This document shows positions 27,014 to 33,459 of a stretch of 34,604 nt of DNA, piece after piece. The stretch is from a virus. A program made the position numbers and the translations under genes. How positions within the stretch are numbered: position 1 is the stretch's first letter; every line of letters begins with the position of its first letter. A model generated the notes under the pieces. The model did not search any database and had not been told where the DNA came from. It saw only the letters and a list, made by a program, of their open reading frames with translations. The stretch spans positions 1-34,604 of IMG/VR virus record IMGVR_UViG_3300020395_000041; one strand, written 5' to 3'.

Positions 27014-27922
27014 TTATTCCTCAGCTAATTTCTGGAAATAACTTAAAGCATCATCCTCATCTGAACTAGCAGATGCTACAGGAGCAGCAGCGACTGGTGC
27101 TTTACTCTTGAAATCAGGAGTAAATGATCCACGACCATCACTCTCGTTCTCCAACTCTTCGTCGAATACACGGCGAGTAACAGGTTTTGCACCTAAGACA
27201 TAATCAAGACGCTTCTTCAAATCCTCATAAGATTTGAATTGGTCAGGAGCAGTTACAGCAGCAAGAGAATACTCTTTATTCCATAGTGCTTCTAAAGCAT
27301 CTTCATCCTCTAGCAAAGATGATACTGCATCAAACTCTGACTTATCATAGTTCCAGTAACCATCCTTCTTGACGATCTTCAACTTAAAGTTTGCACCTTG
27401 CCAGAAATCAAAGGGATTGATTGGTGTTTCATCCTCAAATTCTGGTTGCATTGCTTCCATGATCTTATCAAAGATCTTTTTACCAAACTTGTAAAGGAAT
27501 ACTCCACCCTCATTCTGAGGATTGGCAGGATCTTTAACAACATAGATGTTTGCATAGTAAGAAAGCTTACGCTTCTGCTTACGAACAACATCCTTATCAG
27601 ATTCATTACCACTGTTCCAGAGTTCACGATTATGCTCTGAAACTGGATCCTTACCACCTGTAGTAGTTAAGGAATTTTCAATATACCAACCACCAGGTCC
27701 TTGGAATGCATGTGAATACATTTTTGCCCAGGGAAGATCTTCTCCTTCTGGTGCTGGTAAAAAACGTAGAACGGCATAACCGTTTCCTGATTTATCCACC
27801 TCAGGTTTCCATAGACGCTCATCTGCGCCTCCACCTGTTGTGTTCATCTTCTCTACTTCTTTGACTAACTTCTGGGTCAATGAACCAAGAGAAGACTGTT
27901 TCTTAAGGTCTTTAAAAGACAT
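27014..27922 (-). CDS. gp32: gp32-like single-stranded DNA-binding protein, without cysteines (302 aa)
   Basis: Coats ssDNA during replication, recombination and repair. The start MSFKDLKKQ is preceded by a GAGG ribosome-binding site; a longer upstream frame lacks support. The basic N-terminus (LKKQSSLGSLTQKLVKEVEK) suits cooperativity. The core reads GYAVLRFLPAPEGEDLPWAKMYSHAF, WYIEN, KLSYYANIYVVKDPANPQNEG and FLYKFGKKIFDKI, as in T4 gp32. The acidic tail (SSDEDDALSYFQKLAEE) would bind partners such as gp59. T4 gp32 holds zinc through one His and three Cys just after WYIE; here that stretch reads NSLTTTGGKDPVSEHNREL and the whole protein has no cysteine, so the zinc site is gone. A consensus sigma70 promoter lies just upstream. 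Confidence 0.93.
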   Translation of the reverse strand: MSFKDLKKQSSLGSLTQKLVKEVEKMNTTGGGADERLWKPEVDKSGNGYAVLRFLPAPEGEDLPWAKMYSHAFQGPGGWYIENSLTTTGGKDPVSEHNRELWNSGNESDKDVVRKQKRKLSYYANIYVVKDPANPQNEGGVFLYKFGKKIFDKIMEAMQPEFEDETPINPFDFWQGANFKLKIVKKDGYWNYDKSEFDAVSSLLEDEDALEALWNKEYSLAAVTAPDQFKSYEDLKKRLDYVLGAKPVTRRVFDEELENESDGRGSFTPDFKSKAPVAAAPVASASSDEDDALSYFQKLAEE

Positions 27923-27968
27923 TGGATTACCTCGGATTTTGTGAGATTTGGCTTGTGTGTACCTTCCT

Positions 27969-27997
27969 ATTATAAAAGATCTAAAGATTATTGTCAA
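27969..27997 (-). promoter_or_regulatory. Consensus sigma70 promoter for gp32
   Basis: On the minus strand TTGACA (27992-27997), a 17-base spacer and TATAAT (27969-27974): a perfect match to the host consensus. The predicted start near 27962 gives an A/C-rich leader of about 40 bases to the gp32 ATG. The promoter overlaps the 3' end of the 111-aa gene, whose stop codon is inside the spacer. Confidence 0.8.
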
Positions 27998-28316
27998 TCT
28001 GCTGTTTCATTAATCCAACTGCTTGAGACATCTGGTTAAAGAATACATTCATATCAATGTTACTGGGAAGTCCCATCATAGTAGCAGACTCTGTGAGATG
28101 GTCTTTCATTTTCTTTGCAGCAGGATCATCTGATAAACTCAAACGAGTATAAAGGACCTTTTGTTTTTCAAGAAGTCTCTCAAGAATATTAACATGATAT
28201 TGTTGATCTTCTGTAGACATAGTAGGAAACTTAAAGACATTGGTATAAACCTCCTCTTGGAGTTCACCAATTTCCGCCATTTCTGCACGAACTACATCCG
28301 ACTCGAAAAAACTCAT
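27981..28316 (-). CDS. Helical hypothetical protein between gp59 and gp32 (111 aa)
   Basis: I do not recognise a T4 gene. The product is predicted to be almost all helix (AEMAEIGELQEEVYTNVFKF, DQQYHVNILERLLEKQKVLYTRL, NVFFNQMSQAVGLMKQQIDNN), acidic at the start and without cysteine. It starts on the ATGA overlap at the end of gp59 and ends just before gp32, so it is translated with the ssDNA-binding and helicase-loading pair and may be a partner of one of them. In T4 the order is 33-59-32 with nothing between 59 and 32, so this is an extra gene in the cluster. Confidence 0.75.
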   Translation of the reverse strand: MSFFESDVVRAEMAEIGELQEEVYTNVFKFPTMSTEDQQYHVNILERLLEKQKVLYTRLSLSDDPAAKKMKDHLTESATMMGLPSNIDMNVFFNQMSQAVGLMKQQIDNNL

Positions 28317-28900
28317 AGCACTACTTTTTGTAAGATCTTTTTATAATGTGGTACATCTATATTTAGGAATGGGGAGTACTTTTGGATCTTTCGACTGACG
28401 GTTTCCCAGACAGGATCATTTAATTTTTTATCCCAATCCTTTCTATACTCCAGTATCCTATCACAGATTACCAGAGTTTCAAGTGAAGTATTCCCACCCA
28501 AATAACTCTTCAGAATAGGAGGGTGTCCAATAGAACAATCAAAAACTTCATCCACCTTCTTACCATCAAATAAAGTATTAACTTCTTCCTTAAAAACATA
28601 TGATAATGACTGAACTTTCTTCTGCCACTCTTGATATCTACTCTCTCCTTCCTTAATCATCTCACCAATCCACATAGTTTCAGGATCCGTGGAGTATATA
28701 AAATTTGATACAAAAAAATCTACTATTTCTTTATCATTCTTTTGTCGTGCAAACTTTTCAAACCAAAACCTATCCTTTCTCTTATAGAAGGCTGCATTAG
28801 TTGCTCTCGTCTTACCACGATACTTATGATAATCATAATGATCTTTAGTAAAGTGGTTTTTTAGAGCAAGATAACAACGATAAGCATCAGCAGGCATCAT
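28313..28900 (-). CDS. gp59: gp59-like replicative helicase loader (195 aa)
   Basis: Loads the gp41 helicase onto gp32-covered ssDNA at forks. The order MPADAYRCYLALKNHFTKDHYDYHKYRGKT (split here as MPADAYRCYLALKNH, FTKDHYDYHKY), AAFYKRKDRFWFEKFARQ (about 35-52), IVDFFVSNFIYS and TMWIGEM (near 70-80) agrees with T4 gp59, as do the helices of the C-terminal half and the end NIDVPHYKKILQKVV. T4 gp59 has 217 residues. It starts with a double ATG overlapping the stop of the oxygenase-like gene and overlaps the 111-aa gene by four bases, so it is part of a tightly coupled operon. Confidence 0.88.
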   Translation of the reverse strand: MMPADAYRCYLALKNHFTKDHYDYHKYRGKTRATNAAFYKRKDRFWFEKFARQKNDKEIVDFFVSNFIYSTDPETMWIGEMIKEGESRYQEWQKKVQSLSYVFKEEVNTLFDGKKVDEVFDCSIGHPPILKSYLGGNTSLETLVICDRILEYRKDWDKKLNDPVWETVSRKIQKYSPFLNIDVPHYKKILQKVVL

Positions 28901-29427
28901 TCTATAGAAGTATGGATATTACCAGATAGAGTTATTCTACCATCACATTTGTTTTTTGGCACATGATGATATAAATTACCCGGAAAAATTACTATTTTTC
29001 CTTCCTCAGCTTTAATCTTTTTACCACTAGTCGTAAACACTAAAGGAGAAGATCTTAGAGGTGCTTTTATAAAATAAACAAAAGCATACATTGCTGGAGA
29101 ATGAATATGCGTCGTAGTATAATCCCCAATATTATAATTTGATATCCATCTTTCCTTTACACTAAATTTTACTCCAATATGATGAAGATCTTTTCTAATG
29201 AGATTTAAGACCCAAGTAGTAAATAAAGAAATATTAGGAGATTCTATATTATTCAAAGTTTGGAGTGCTTTAACATTAGTATCAGATCTATCATATTCAT
29301 TAGATATATTTCTTGTCAAAGAAAATCCTATTAAATCTTTGATTAATCTTTCATTTAAAGATTGAGAATAAGGATATTTTTCTAGAATAATATTATGAAG
29401 CTCTCTACACTTTATATCAAGTATCAT
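28897..29427 (-). CDS. 2OG-Fe(II) oxygenase-like protein A (176 aa)
   Basis: The C-terminal half carries the double-stranded beta-helix signature of small phage 2-oxoglutarate/Fe(II) oxygenases: THIHSPAMYAFVYFIKAP (H107, H109), EEGKIVIFPGNLYHHVP (H154/H155) and GRITLSGNIH (R164). In the family the first histidine pair plus the distal histidine bind iron and the Arg binds 2-oxoglutarate; the second ligand is more often Asp, so activity needs testing. The N-terminal ~90 residues are helical and unlike its neighbour. It overlaps the second oxygenase-like gene by 11 bases and gp59 by four. Substrate unknown; such enzymes in phages may modify proteins, nucleobases or small metabolites. Confidence 0.7.
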   Translation of the reverse strand: MILDIKCRELHNIILEKYPYSQSLNERLIKDLIGFSLTRNISNEYDRSDTNVKALQTLNNIESPNISLFTTWVLNLIRKDLHHIGVKFSVKERWISNYNIGDYTTTHIHSPAMYAFVYFIKAPLRSSPLVFTTSGKKIKAEEGKIVIFPGNLYHHVPKNKCDGRITLSGNIHTSIE

Positions 29428-30001
29428 TTATATTAAATGCAAGAGTAATTCTTTCTTTATTAACAGTCTGTGGTTCTACATGATGGAACACCTGGGAAGG
29501 GAACATCACCATTGTTCCATCTTCTCCCTCATAACCACAACCATACTCATCAAATATAGTAGGATGATTATGATTCTTATAATATATTACACCTGAAAGG
29601 AATCCTGCATGATTATGTGTAGGATTATCATCTCCTTTATAAGCAAAGTTAGTCCAGATATCATACCCATCAAAGTGACCGTCCCATTTTCTTAATTTAA
29701 AATCTCTATTAAATCTTCCTGCACCCCAATACTTTGCGGTCAATCTTAATACCCATGCTAACCAAAAAGATTGTTCAATTAAATGAGGAGAGATAGAACA
29801 CTGATAGGAATTATGTGCCTTACCATCCATAGAAAGATACCCTACATTCTCATGGGCTTTCAGTGCTGCTAATGGACTATTCTTAAACTTTTTACTTTCC
29901 TTTACCCAACCATCAATCTCTTTCTGAATCTGTGTAGGTATCTTAGTCACCATTACAGGACATTCATCCTTCAATTTCTTCATATCTAATAAGTTTTTCA
30001 T
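29417..30001 (-). CDS. 2OG-Fe(II) oxygenase-like protein B (194 aa)
   Basis: A clear member of the same fold group as protein A, and a better match to the consensus: YDIWTNFAYKGDDNPTHNH (113-131), AGFLSGVIYYKN (132-143), YEGEDGTMVMFPSQVFHHVEP (157-177) and KERITLAFNIN (182-192). Candidate iron ligands are H129, H131 and H173/H174, with R184 for 2-oxoglutarate. The N-terminal ~100 residues hold helices and SWLAWVLRLTAKYWG-like aromatic sequence. The ATG lies right after an A-rich leader without a visible ribosome-binding site, 19 bases past terminator-like repeat A. Two adjacent homologous-fold genes suggest an old tandem duplication, though the sequences outside the core are very different. 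Confidence 0.75.
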   Translation of the reverse strand: MKNLLDMKKLKDECPVMVTKIPTQIQKEIDGWVKESKKFKNSPLAALKAHENVGYLSMDGKAHNSYQCSISPHLIEQSFWLAWVLRLTAKYWGAGRFNRDFKLRKWDGHFDGYDIWTNFAYKGDDNPTHNHAGFLSGVIYYKNHNHPTIFDEYGCGYEGEDGTMVMFPSQVFHHVEPQTVNKERITLAFNINDT

Positions 30002-30019
30002 TTTTTAAAAAAAGTAATA

Positions 30020-30080
30020 GGGGGAAAAAATTGCCGGAGTTTTTTTCCGACTTTTTTGGAATTAAAAGTCGATTTTCCCC
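30020..30080 (-). repeat. Intergenic repeat, copy A (second copy at 8512-8568)
   Basis: The minus strand shows GGGGAAAA, TTTTAATTCC, AAAAAAG, a GC patch, GGAAAAAAAC, a GC patch, then AATTTTTTCCCC, the same block order as copy B. Outer arms GGGGAAAA/TTTTCCCC (30073-30080 with 30021-30028) can pair over 8 bp. A second hairpin, CGACTTTT/AAAAGTCG (30064-30071 with 30048-30055), competes with the terminator stem for the same bases. Confidence 0.65.
30025..30051 (-). terminator. Rho-independent terminator after gp33
   Basis: Minus-strand RNA GUCGGA (30046-30051) pairs with UCCGGC (30033-30038) over six positions including one U-G, with a 7-base A-rich loop, followed by AAUUUUUU. The U-G pair would be a C-A mismatch on the plus strand, so the minus strand is the working orientation. 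It lies between the gp33 stop and the oxygenase-like gene B. Confidence 0.65.
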
Positions 30081-30341
30081 TCAGATAGGAAGTTTAGCAC
30101 GAGAACTACGCTTTAAAAAATTAAGTTCTTGTGCTTCATATTTAATCTTTTCCTTTAACGGTTTAGGAATAAGTTTAGGAACAGATTCCACATCAATACT
30201 ATTCTTATCACAAAAATAAACAATGGCATCAATATAATTCATCTCAGCATTTTGTAAAACGAGCGTTTCAATTTCATCTGCAAAGCGAGTAGGGCAAAAG
30301 AATTTGCTTTCCATCACCTTCTCTAATTCATTCTTCGACAT
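30081..30341 (-). CDS. gp33: gp33-like late-transcription co-activator (86 aa)
   Basis: In T4, gp33 binds host RNA polymerase and links the gp45 clamp to late promoters recognised by gp55. The matching part here is EIETLVLQNAEMNYIDAIVYF (about 24-44) followed by CDKNSIDVESVPKLIPKPLK and EKIKYEAQELNFL, which parallels T4 gp33's MSYLEATTAFLEENSIPETQ..FIPSGIIEKIQSEA. T4 gp33 has 112 residues; this one is shorter at the N-terminus. The ATG at 30341 was chosen over a longer TTG frame. The gene begins inside the end of the exonuclease gene (14-base overlap), has its own sigma70-like promoter and ends at a terminator. The TATAAATA-type promoters in the window are its expected targets. Confidence 0.8.
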   Translation of the reverse strand: MSKNELEKVMESKFFCPTRFADEIETLVLQNAEMNYIDAIVYFCDKNSIDVESVPKLIPKPLKEKIKYEAQELNFLKRSSRAKLPI

Positions 30342-31014
30342 TCTCTGTCCCAGTATTGTTAGATACAAATTCTTTAATATATCTTACTAATAACTTAATA
30401 TAATCCCCTTTATTTCTTTTGTCAAATACTTTTACTTCACCACCTGGTGTTACCATAATAGTGATTAATTTCTTAACAGGAATTTCAGTTAGTTCGTAGT
30501 AAGCAGCAGCATAAAATGTTTCTTGAACAAAATAATTCTCTAACCACTTCTCAGGTTTAATCTTTTCAGAGGTTTTAAAATCTATTACTGCTAATTCACC
30601 TTCATACTCCGCTATACAATCAACTCTACCAGCAAGACCTAAGTATTCTGAATAGAGAGTTCTCTCTATAGCGTGTATGTTATTTATCTTATCTAGATAT
30701 GGTGCCGCATGATGAAACATAAACTTAGTAGCGGGTCTAAATTCACTCCAATCTATCTCTTTATTCAACATATAAAGTTCTACTGCTTCATGAAAATCCG
30801 TTCCACGAGAAGTAGCCTTCTTAGTAATACGATTTGCTTCCTCAATACCAACTCTCTTTCGCCAGTCAATAAAGATCTGTCTGTTATAAAAGGAAGTAAC
30901 AGATGTAATAGAAGGAACCCACTGTCCATCAGGAAGATGATACAGTCGGCATCCAGGAGTTTCTTTCTTTTCTAATTCAAGATCACCCAAATGATTACAA
31001 TGTTGAAAAGGCAT
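30328..31014 (-). CDS. PD-(D/E)XK exonuclease, Cas4/MGME1-like (228 aa)
   Basis: A DNA exonuclease of the lambda-exo/Cas4/MGME1 group. Visible motifs: TSRGTDFHEAVELY (68-81), GLAGRVDCIAEYEGELAVIDFKTS (split as GLAGRVDCIAEY and LAVIDFKTS, catalytic D132, D145 and K147), then ENYFVQETFYAAAYYE (159-174) with the conserved Gln/Tyr of this group. No iron-sulfur cysteine cluster of the Cas4 type is seen. The N-terminal LYHLPDGQWVPSITSV matches MGME1-like proteins. It starts on a TAATG overlap with the oxygenase-like gene before it and overlaps gp33. Likely role: end processing in recombination-dependent replication, or breakdown of host DNA. Its 3' end carries the gp33 promoter. Confidence 0.82.
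   Translation of the reverse strand: MPFQHCNHLGDLELEKKETPGCRLYHLPDGQWVPSITSVTSFYNRQIFIDWRKRVGIEEANRITKKATSRGTDFHEAVELYMLNKEIDWSEFRPATKFMFHHAAPYLDKINNIHAIERTLYSEYLGLAGRVDCIAEYEGELAVIDFKTSEKIKPEKWLENYFVQETFYAAAYYELTEIPVKKLITIMVTPGGEVKVFDKRNKGDYIKLLVRYIKEFVSNNTGTENVEE
30397..30425 (-). promoter_or_regulatory. Sigma70 promoter for gp33
   Basis: Minus-strand TTGACA (30420-30425), 17-base spacer, TATATT (30397-30402): 11 of 12 consensus bases. It is within the end of the exonuclease gene. The predicted start near 30390 leaves about 49 bases before the gp33 ATG. Confidence 0.65.
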
Positions 31015-31616
31015 TAGTACATAAAAGACGTTATTGTTAATCTGGATTTTTCAATAGAACTTCCAAAAAAATTTTGTGCTCTATGATAATTCTTACAAGG
31101 AAAAATTAAACCTCTATTAAATTTATTAGCAACTATAGATGTTGGTGTAAAATATGAATTTAATTTCCTTCTTATTCTAGCATATTTGTATCGTTTTATC
31201 AAATTAAAAGGATCCTTAAAATATGATGACTGTATTTCTCCAAATGAATCTGGCCACAAATGCTCCTTCTCACCATTTACACCAAAATCACATATCTCCG
31301 TTCCAGAATTTACTGGAGGATCCAAAGACAAATAAATTATACAAATATAATTTTCATGGTCAATACCATCATCTTTATGATAAATCCCCGTTCCAAACTC
31401 TTTTTTTACTGATTGGAAAGTCGTAGCACCTATTTTTAAATTAGAATTCTGAGTAATGTTTTTTACTTTAGAAAAAATATTATTCTTAACTGATTCTGGA
31501 ACACGATTAGATCTACCTCCAGGATAATTAAATCTTTCAGTCACATACTTCTCATGAAGTGCAATATTTCTAACGACATAAGGATCGCTCAGAAAATTAT
31601 CGCAAACATAAATCAC
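31014..31616 (-). CDS. 2OG-Fe(II) oxygenase-like protein C, DUF6445-like (200 aa, GTG start)
   Basis: A third oxygenase-like protein, of a different subgroup. It has a canonical HxD...H...R set: GIYHKDDGIDHENYICIIYLS (H80, D82), FNRGLIFPCKNYHRAQNFFG (H178) and SRLTITSF (R192). The N-terminal VCDNFLSDPYVVRNIAL and YPGGRSNRVP are like phage and bacterial DUF6445-type proteins, as far as I recall. A less conserved, charged stretch lies between (EKEHLWPDSFGEI...FNLIKRYKYARIRRK). The start is a GTG overlapping the TGA of phoH (GTGA). It is probably an active oxygenase, but the substrate is unknown. Confidence 0.7.
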   Translation of the reverse strand: MIYVCDNFLSDPYVVRNIALHEKYVTERFNYPGGRSNRVPESVKNNIFSKVKNITQNSNLKIGATTFQSVKKEFGTGIYHKDDGIDHENYICIIYLSLDPPVNSGTEICDFGVNGEKEHLWPDSFGEIQSSYFKDPFNLIKRYKYARIRRKLNSYFTPTSIVANKFNRGLIFPCKNYHRAQNFFGSSIEKSRLTITSFMY

Positions 31617-32365
31617 AAACCAAGTTCCAATTTAGCTAGAATATATTCCTTCACTAATCCTGAGCGAACAATATCTTCTACTCCAAACTCAATAATATCT
31701 AACGAAGGCATAAGACGTAATACTCTCATGAAATCCATGATCCCATTTCGTTCATTCTGTTTAACTAAGTCTGACTGAGTGGCATCTCCACAAAACATAA
31801 TTTTAGAATGTTCACCAATTCTAGTTATTATGCTATCAAGTTCATGATAATTCAAATTTTGAAATTCATCTACAATCACAATGGTTCTATCAAAAGTAGT
31901 TCCACGTATGAATGAGGTGCTCCAAAAATCAATAGTTCCTTGTGCTTTCAAATTAGCATAAAGCATTTGGAAATCTGCCTCTGTTCGCATCTCAAACATA
32001 TATTTCACCATATGTTTGTAAGGGATTTGATAAAGAGAAGACTTATCTTCATGATCACCAGGAAGAAAACCTATTTCACGAGTAGCAACAAGAGACCTAA
32101 CGAGATAAATCTTTTCATAAGGAGTTTCTGGATCCAGAACCTCTTTAAGTGCATTATAGAGTGTAATAAAAGTCTTACCTGTTCCAGCACAACCATAAGC
32201 AACAATATTTTTACCCTCATTATATGAAGTATATAATGATTGTTGATTAGGGGTGAGAGCCTCAATATCTCTCATAAAATCAGTGTTTATTGGTTTCTTT
32301 CTTTTCATCTGCTTAGCCGTTAGTCCGACACCTATTGGTTGCTCAGTCTTTTTCTTTCTTGGCAT
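31613..32365 (-). CDS. phoH: PhoH-family ATPase (250 aa)
   Basis: A P-loop ATPase of the PhoH family, common in marine phages. It shows Walker A GCAGTGKT (58-65), Walker B TIVIVDEFQN (161-170) and the GDATQSDL stretch (193-200) that follows it in superfamily-1-like ATPases. Lys/Arg-rich residues open the protein (MPRKKKT). T-x-NQQSLYTSY (38-47) is the Q-motif-like region. The role in phage is not settled: links to phosphate stress, RNA metabolism and helicase activity have all been proposed. It sits in the nucleotide and recombination operon, two bases after the 80-aa gene. No signal for phosphate (pho box) control was seen. Confidence 0.92.
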   Translation of the reverse strand: MPRKKKTEQPIGVGLTAKQMKRKKPINTDFMRDIEALTPNQQSLYTSYNEGKNIVAYGCAGTGKTFITLYNALKEVLDPETPYEKIYLVRSLVATREIGFLPGDHEDKSSLYQIPYKHMVKYMFEMRTEADFQMLYANLKAQGTIDFWSTSFIRGTTFDRTIVIVDEFQNLNYHELDSIITRIGEHSKIMFCGDATQSDLVKQNERNGIMDFMRVLRLMPSLDIIEFGVEDIVRSGLVKEYILAKLELGL

Positions 32366-32367
32366 AT

Positions 32368-32610
32368 TTAAACAGGTCTTACTGTAGATCCAGGAGCTTT
32401 TGATGCTTTATACAACACGTCATTCCATCCTGGATGAGATTTTTTCAACTTATCATATACTTCCCCAACTTCTCCAACGGCAGCAACCCCCGCTTGCCAA
32501 TCTTTATCCCAATCAGGATTTTCTTTTCTCCACTCATCGTATGCCACCATTGACATAGAGAGTTCTTTCTGTTCACCAGTTTCTTTGTTAATAACAGGGT
32601 ATGTTGGCAT
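32368..32610 (-). CDS. Small hypothetical protein, FmdB-like N-terminus without cysteines (80 aa)
   Basis: The N-terminus MPTYPVINKETGEQKELSMSM resembles the start of FmdB-type small zinc-ribbon proteins (MPxYxxxC...G) and of phage relatives that lack the cysteines. Then come YDEWRKENPDWDKDWQAG, GEVYDKLKKSHPGWNDVLYKA and KAPGSTVRPV. No cysteine is present, so no zinc ribbon can form. It sits between thyX and phoH and is probably co-transcribed with them. A TCTAAATA octamer about 25 bases upstream suggests late expression as well. The function is unknown. Confidence 0.65.
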   Translation of the reverse strand: MPTYPVINKETGEQKELSMSMVAYDEWRKENPDWDKDWQAGVAAVGEVGEVYDKLKKSHPGWNDVLYKASKAPGSTVRPV

Positions 32611-32633
32611 ATCAATATAAAGTTATGTAATTT

Positions 32634-32641
32634 TATTTAGA
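32634..32641 (-). promoter_or_regulatory. Candidate late promoter (TCTAAATA) after thyX
   Basis: Minus-strand TCTAAATA followed by AAATTAC, overlapping the thyX TAA stop. It lies 24 bases before the ATG of the 80-aa gene. Confidence 0.4.
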
Positions 32642-33281
32642 CCCAACCAAGGGCTTCAGAAACAGTAGGAAATTCTCTTATAAAAACCTTCCGCACATTC
32701 TCTACCAAATCTATATGTTCTTTCTGCGTACCATGAGCAGACCTTAATTCAATATAATGTATCCATGATCGTACTGAACCAGTCATATACAATCTTGTAG
32801 GTGTAGCAAGAGGCAATACAAACCGAGCACACTCCTTTGCTATACCATCATGAAGCATCTCTTTATAAAGGTCTATAGATGCATCAAAATGTTTTCTCAT
32901 TTTCTTATTAAATTTCTCTACCGTAGCATCATCTATATCATCAATAGAATTCTGTCTGTTCTTTGTATCTTGTCTGCGAAGTTCAGGTAAGGGTATATCT
33001 TCTCTGATATAAGATACATCAGCATACCTTTGAGAGAACTCTTGATACGTAAAGGATCTATGTCTTAGTATTTGGGCTGCAAGACCTCTAGTAGTATTAA
33101 TCTCAACAGTCATGAATGCTTGCTCAAAGACACTCCAATGCCCATGTTGAATACAATACCTTAGAAGACCTGCAAACTTCTCATTGTCTTGGTTCTGGGG
33201 GTTACTAACACGAGCAACATATGCTATTGTCTTCTCCGCATCAGGAGTAACACTAACAAGTTTAATCTGGGTATCCGTCAT
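32637..33281 (-). CDS. thyX: ThyX, flavin-dependent thymidylate synthase (214 aa)
   Basis: Makes dTMP from dUMP using methylene-tetrahydrofolate, FAD and NADPH. The ThyX signature RHR-x7-S is present as RHRSFTYQEFSQRY (73-86). Also seen are the family's N-terminal part VSVTPDAEKTIAYVARVSNP and the C-terminal LPLATPTRLYMTGSVRSWIHYIELR (split as LPLATPTRLYMTG and SWIHYIELR), where substrate-binding Arg residues lie. The ATG at 33281 has a GAGG ribosome-binding site; the ten codons upstream are in frame but without one. The gene overlaps the previous 62-codon gene by 20 bases. Phage ThyX feeds DNA synthesis during infection and pairs with host ribonucleotide reduction. Confidence 0.93.
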   Translation of the reverse strand: MTDTQIKLVSVTPDAEKTIAYVARVSNPQNQDNEKFAGLLRYCIQHGHWSVFEQAFMTVEINTTRGLAAQILRHRSFTYQEFSQRYADVSYIREDIPLPELRRQDTKNRQNSIDDIDDATVEKFNKKMRKHFDASIDLYKEMLHDGIAKECARFVLPLATPTRLYMTGSVRSWIHYIELRSAHGTQKEHIDLVENVRKVFIREFPTVSEALGWV

Positions 33282-33438
33282 CGTCCTCAAAGACCTCATC
33301 GTAATCAGCAATTTGTGGAGTCATCTCCCTATAATTTTCATATCGATATGCATCCACATCTGAATACACTTCTGACTCTAATGCATCCACAAGGGATTTC
33401 ATATTTCTAATAATGAGTTTTAATTTTTCCTTATCCAT
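33262..33438 (-). CDS. Small acidic hypothetical protein upstream of thyX (58 aa)
   Basis: Not recognised beyond being a small acidic phage protein. It reads as a helix MDKEKLKLIIRNMKSLVDAL followed by an Asp/Glu/Tyr-rich tail (DEVFEDDDGYPD). I chose the ATG at 33438 rather than 33450: a GAGA ribosome-binding-like stretch precedes it, and the earlier ATG lies immediately after a TCTAAATA late-promoter-like octamer and would be excluded from that transcript. Its 3' end overlaps thyX, so it is coupled to it. The structured RNA described at 33460-33653 would form most of its leader in early transcripts. Confidence 0.65.
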   Translation of the reverse strand: MDKEKLKLIIRNMKSLVDALESEVYSDVDAYRYENYREMTPQIADYDEVFEDDDGYPD

Positions 33439-33450
33439 TTTGTTTCTCAT

Positions 33451-33458
33451 TATTTAGA
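33451..33458 (-). promoter_or_regulatory. Candidate late promoter (TCTAAATA) before the thyX operon
   Basis: Minus-strand TCTAAATA between the end of the structured RNA segment and the ATG at 33438. If used, it would produce a transcript of the thyX operon that lacks the structured leader. Confidence 0.35.
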
Positions 33459-33459
33459 A

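Noticed and set aside
27923-27997. 25-codon N-terminal extension of gp32
   Set aside because: The extension overlaps the promoter, its sequence is unlike gp32 family members, and the inner ATG has a good ribosome-binding site.
29290-29319. TTGACA-18-TATGAT on the minus strand inside oxygenase-like gene A
   Set aside because: Spacer of 18, imperfect -10 box, and nearly 400 bases to the next gene start; could be chance in AT-rich coding sequence.
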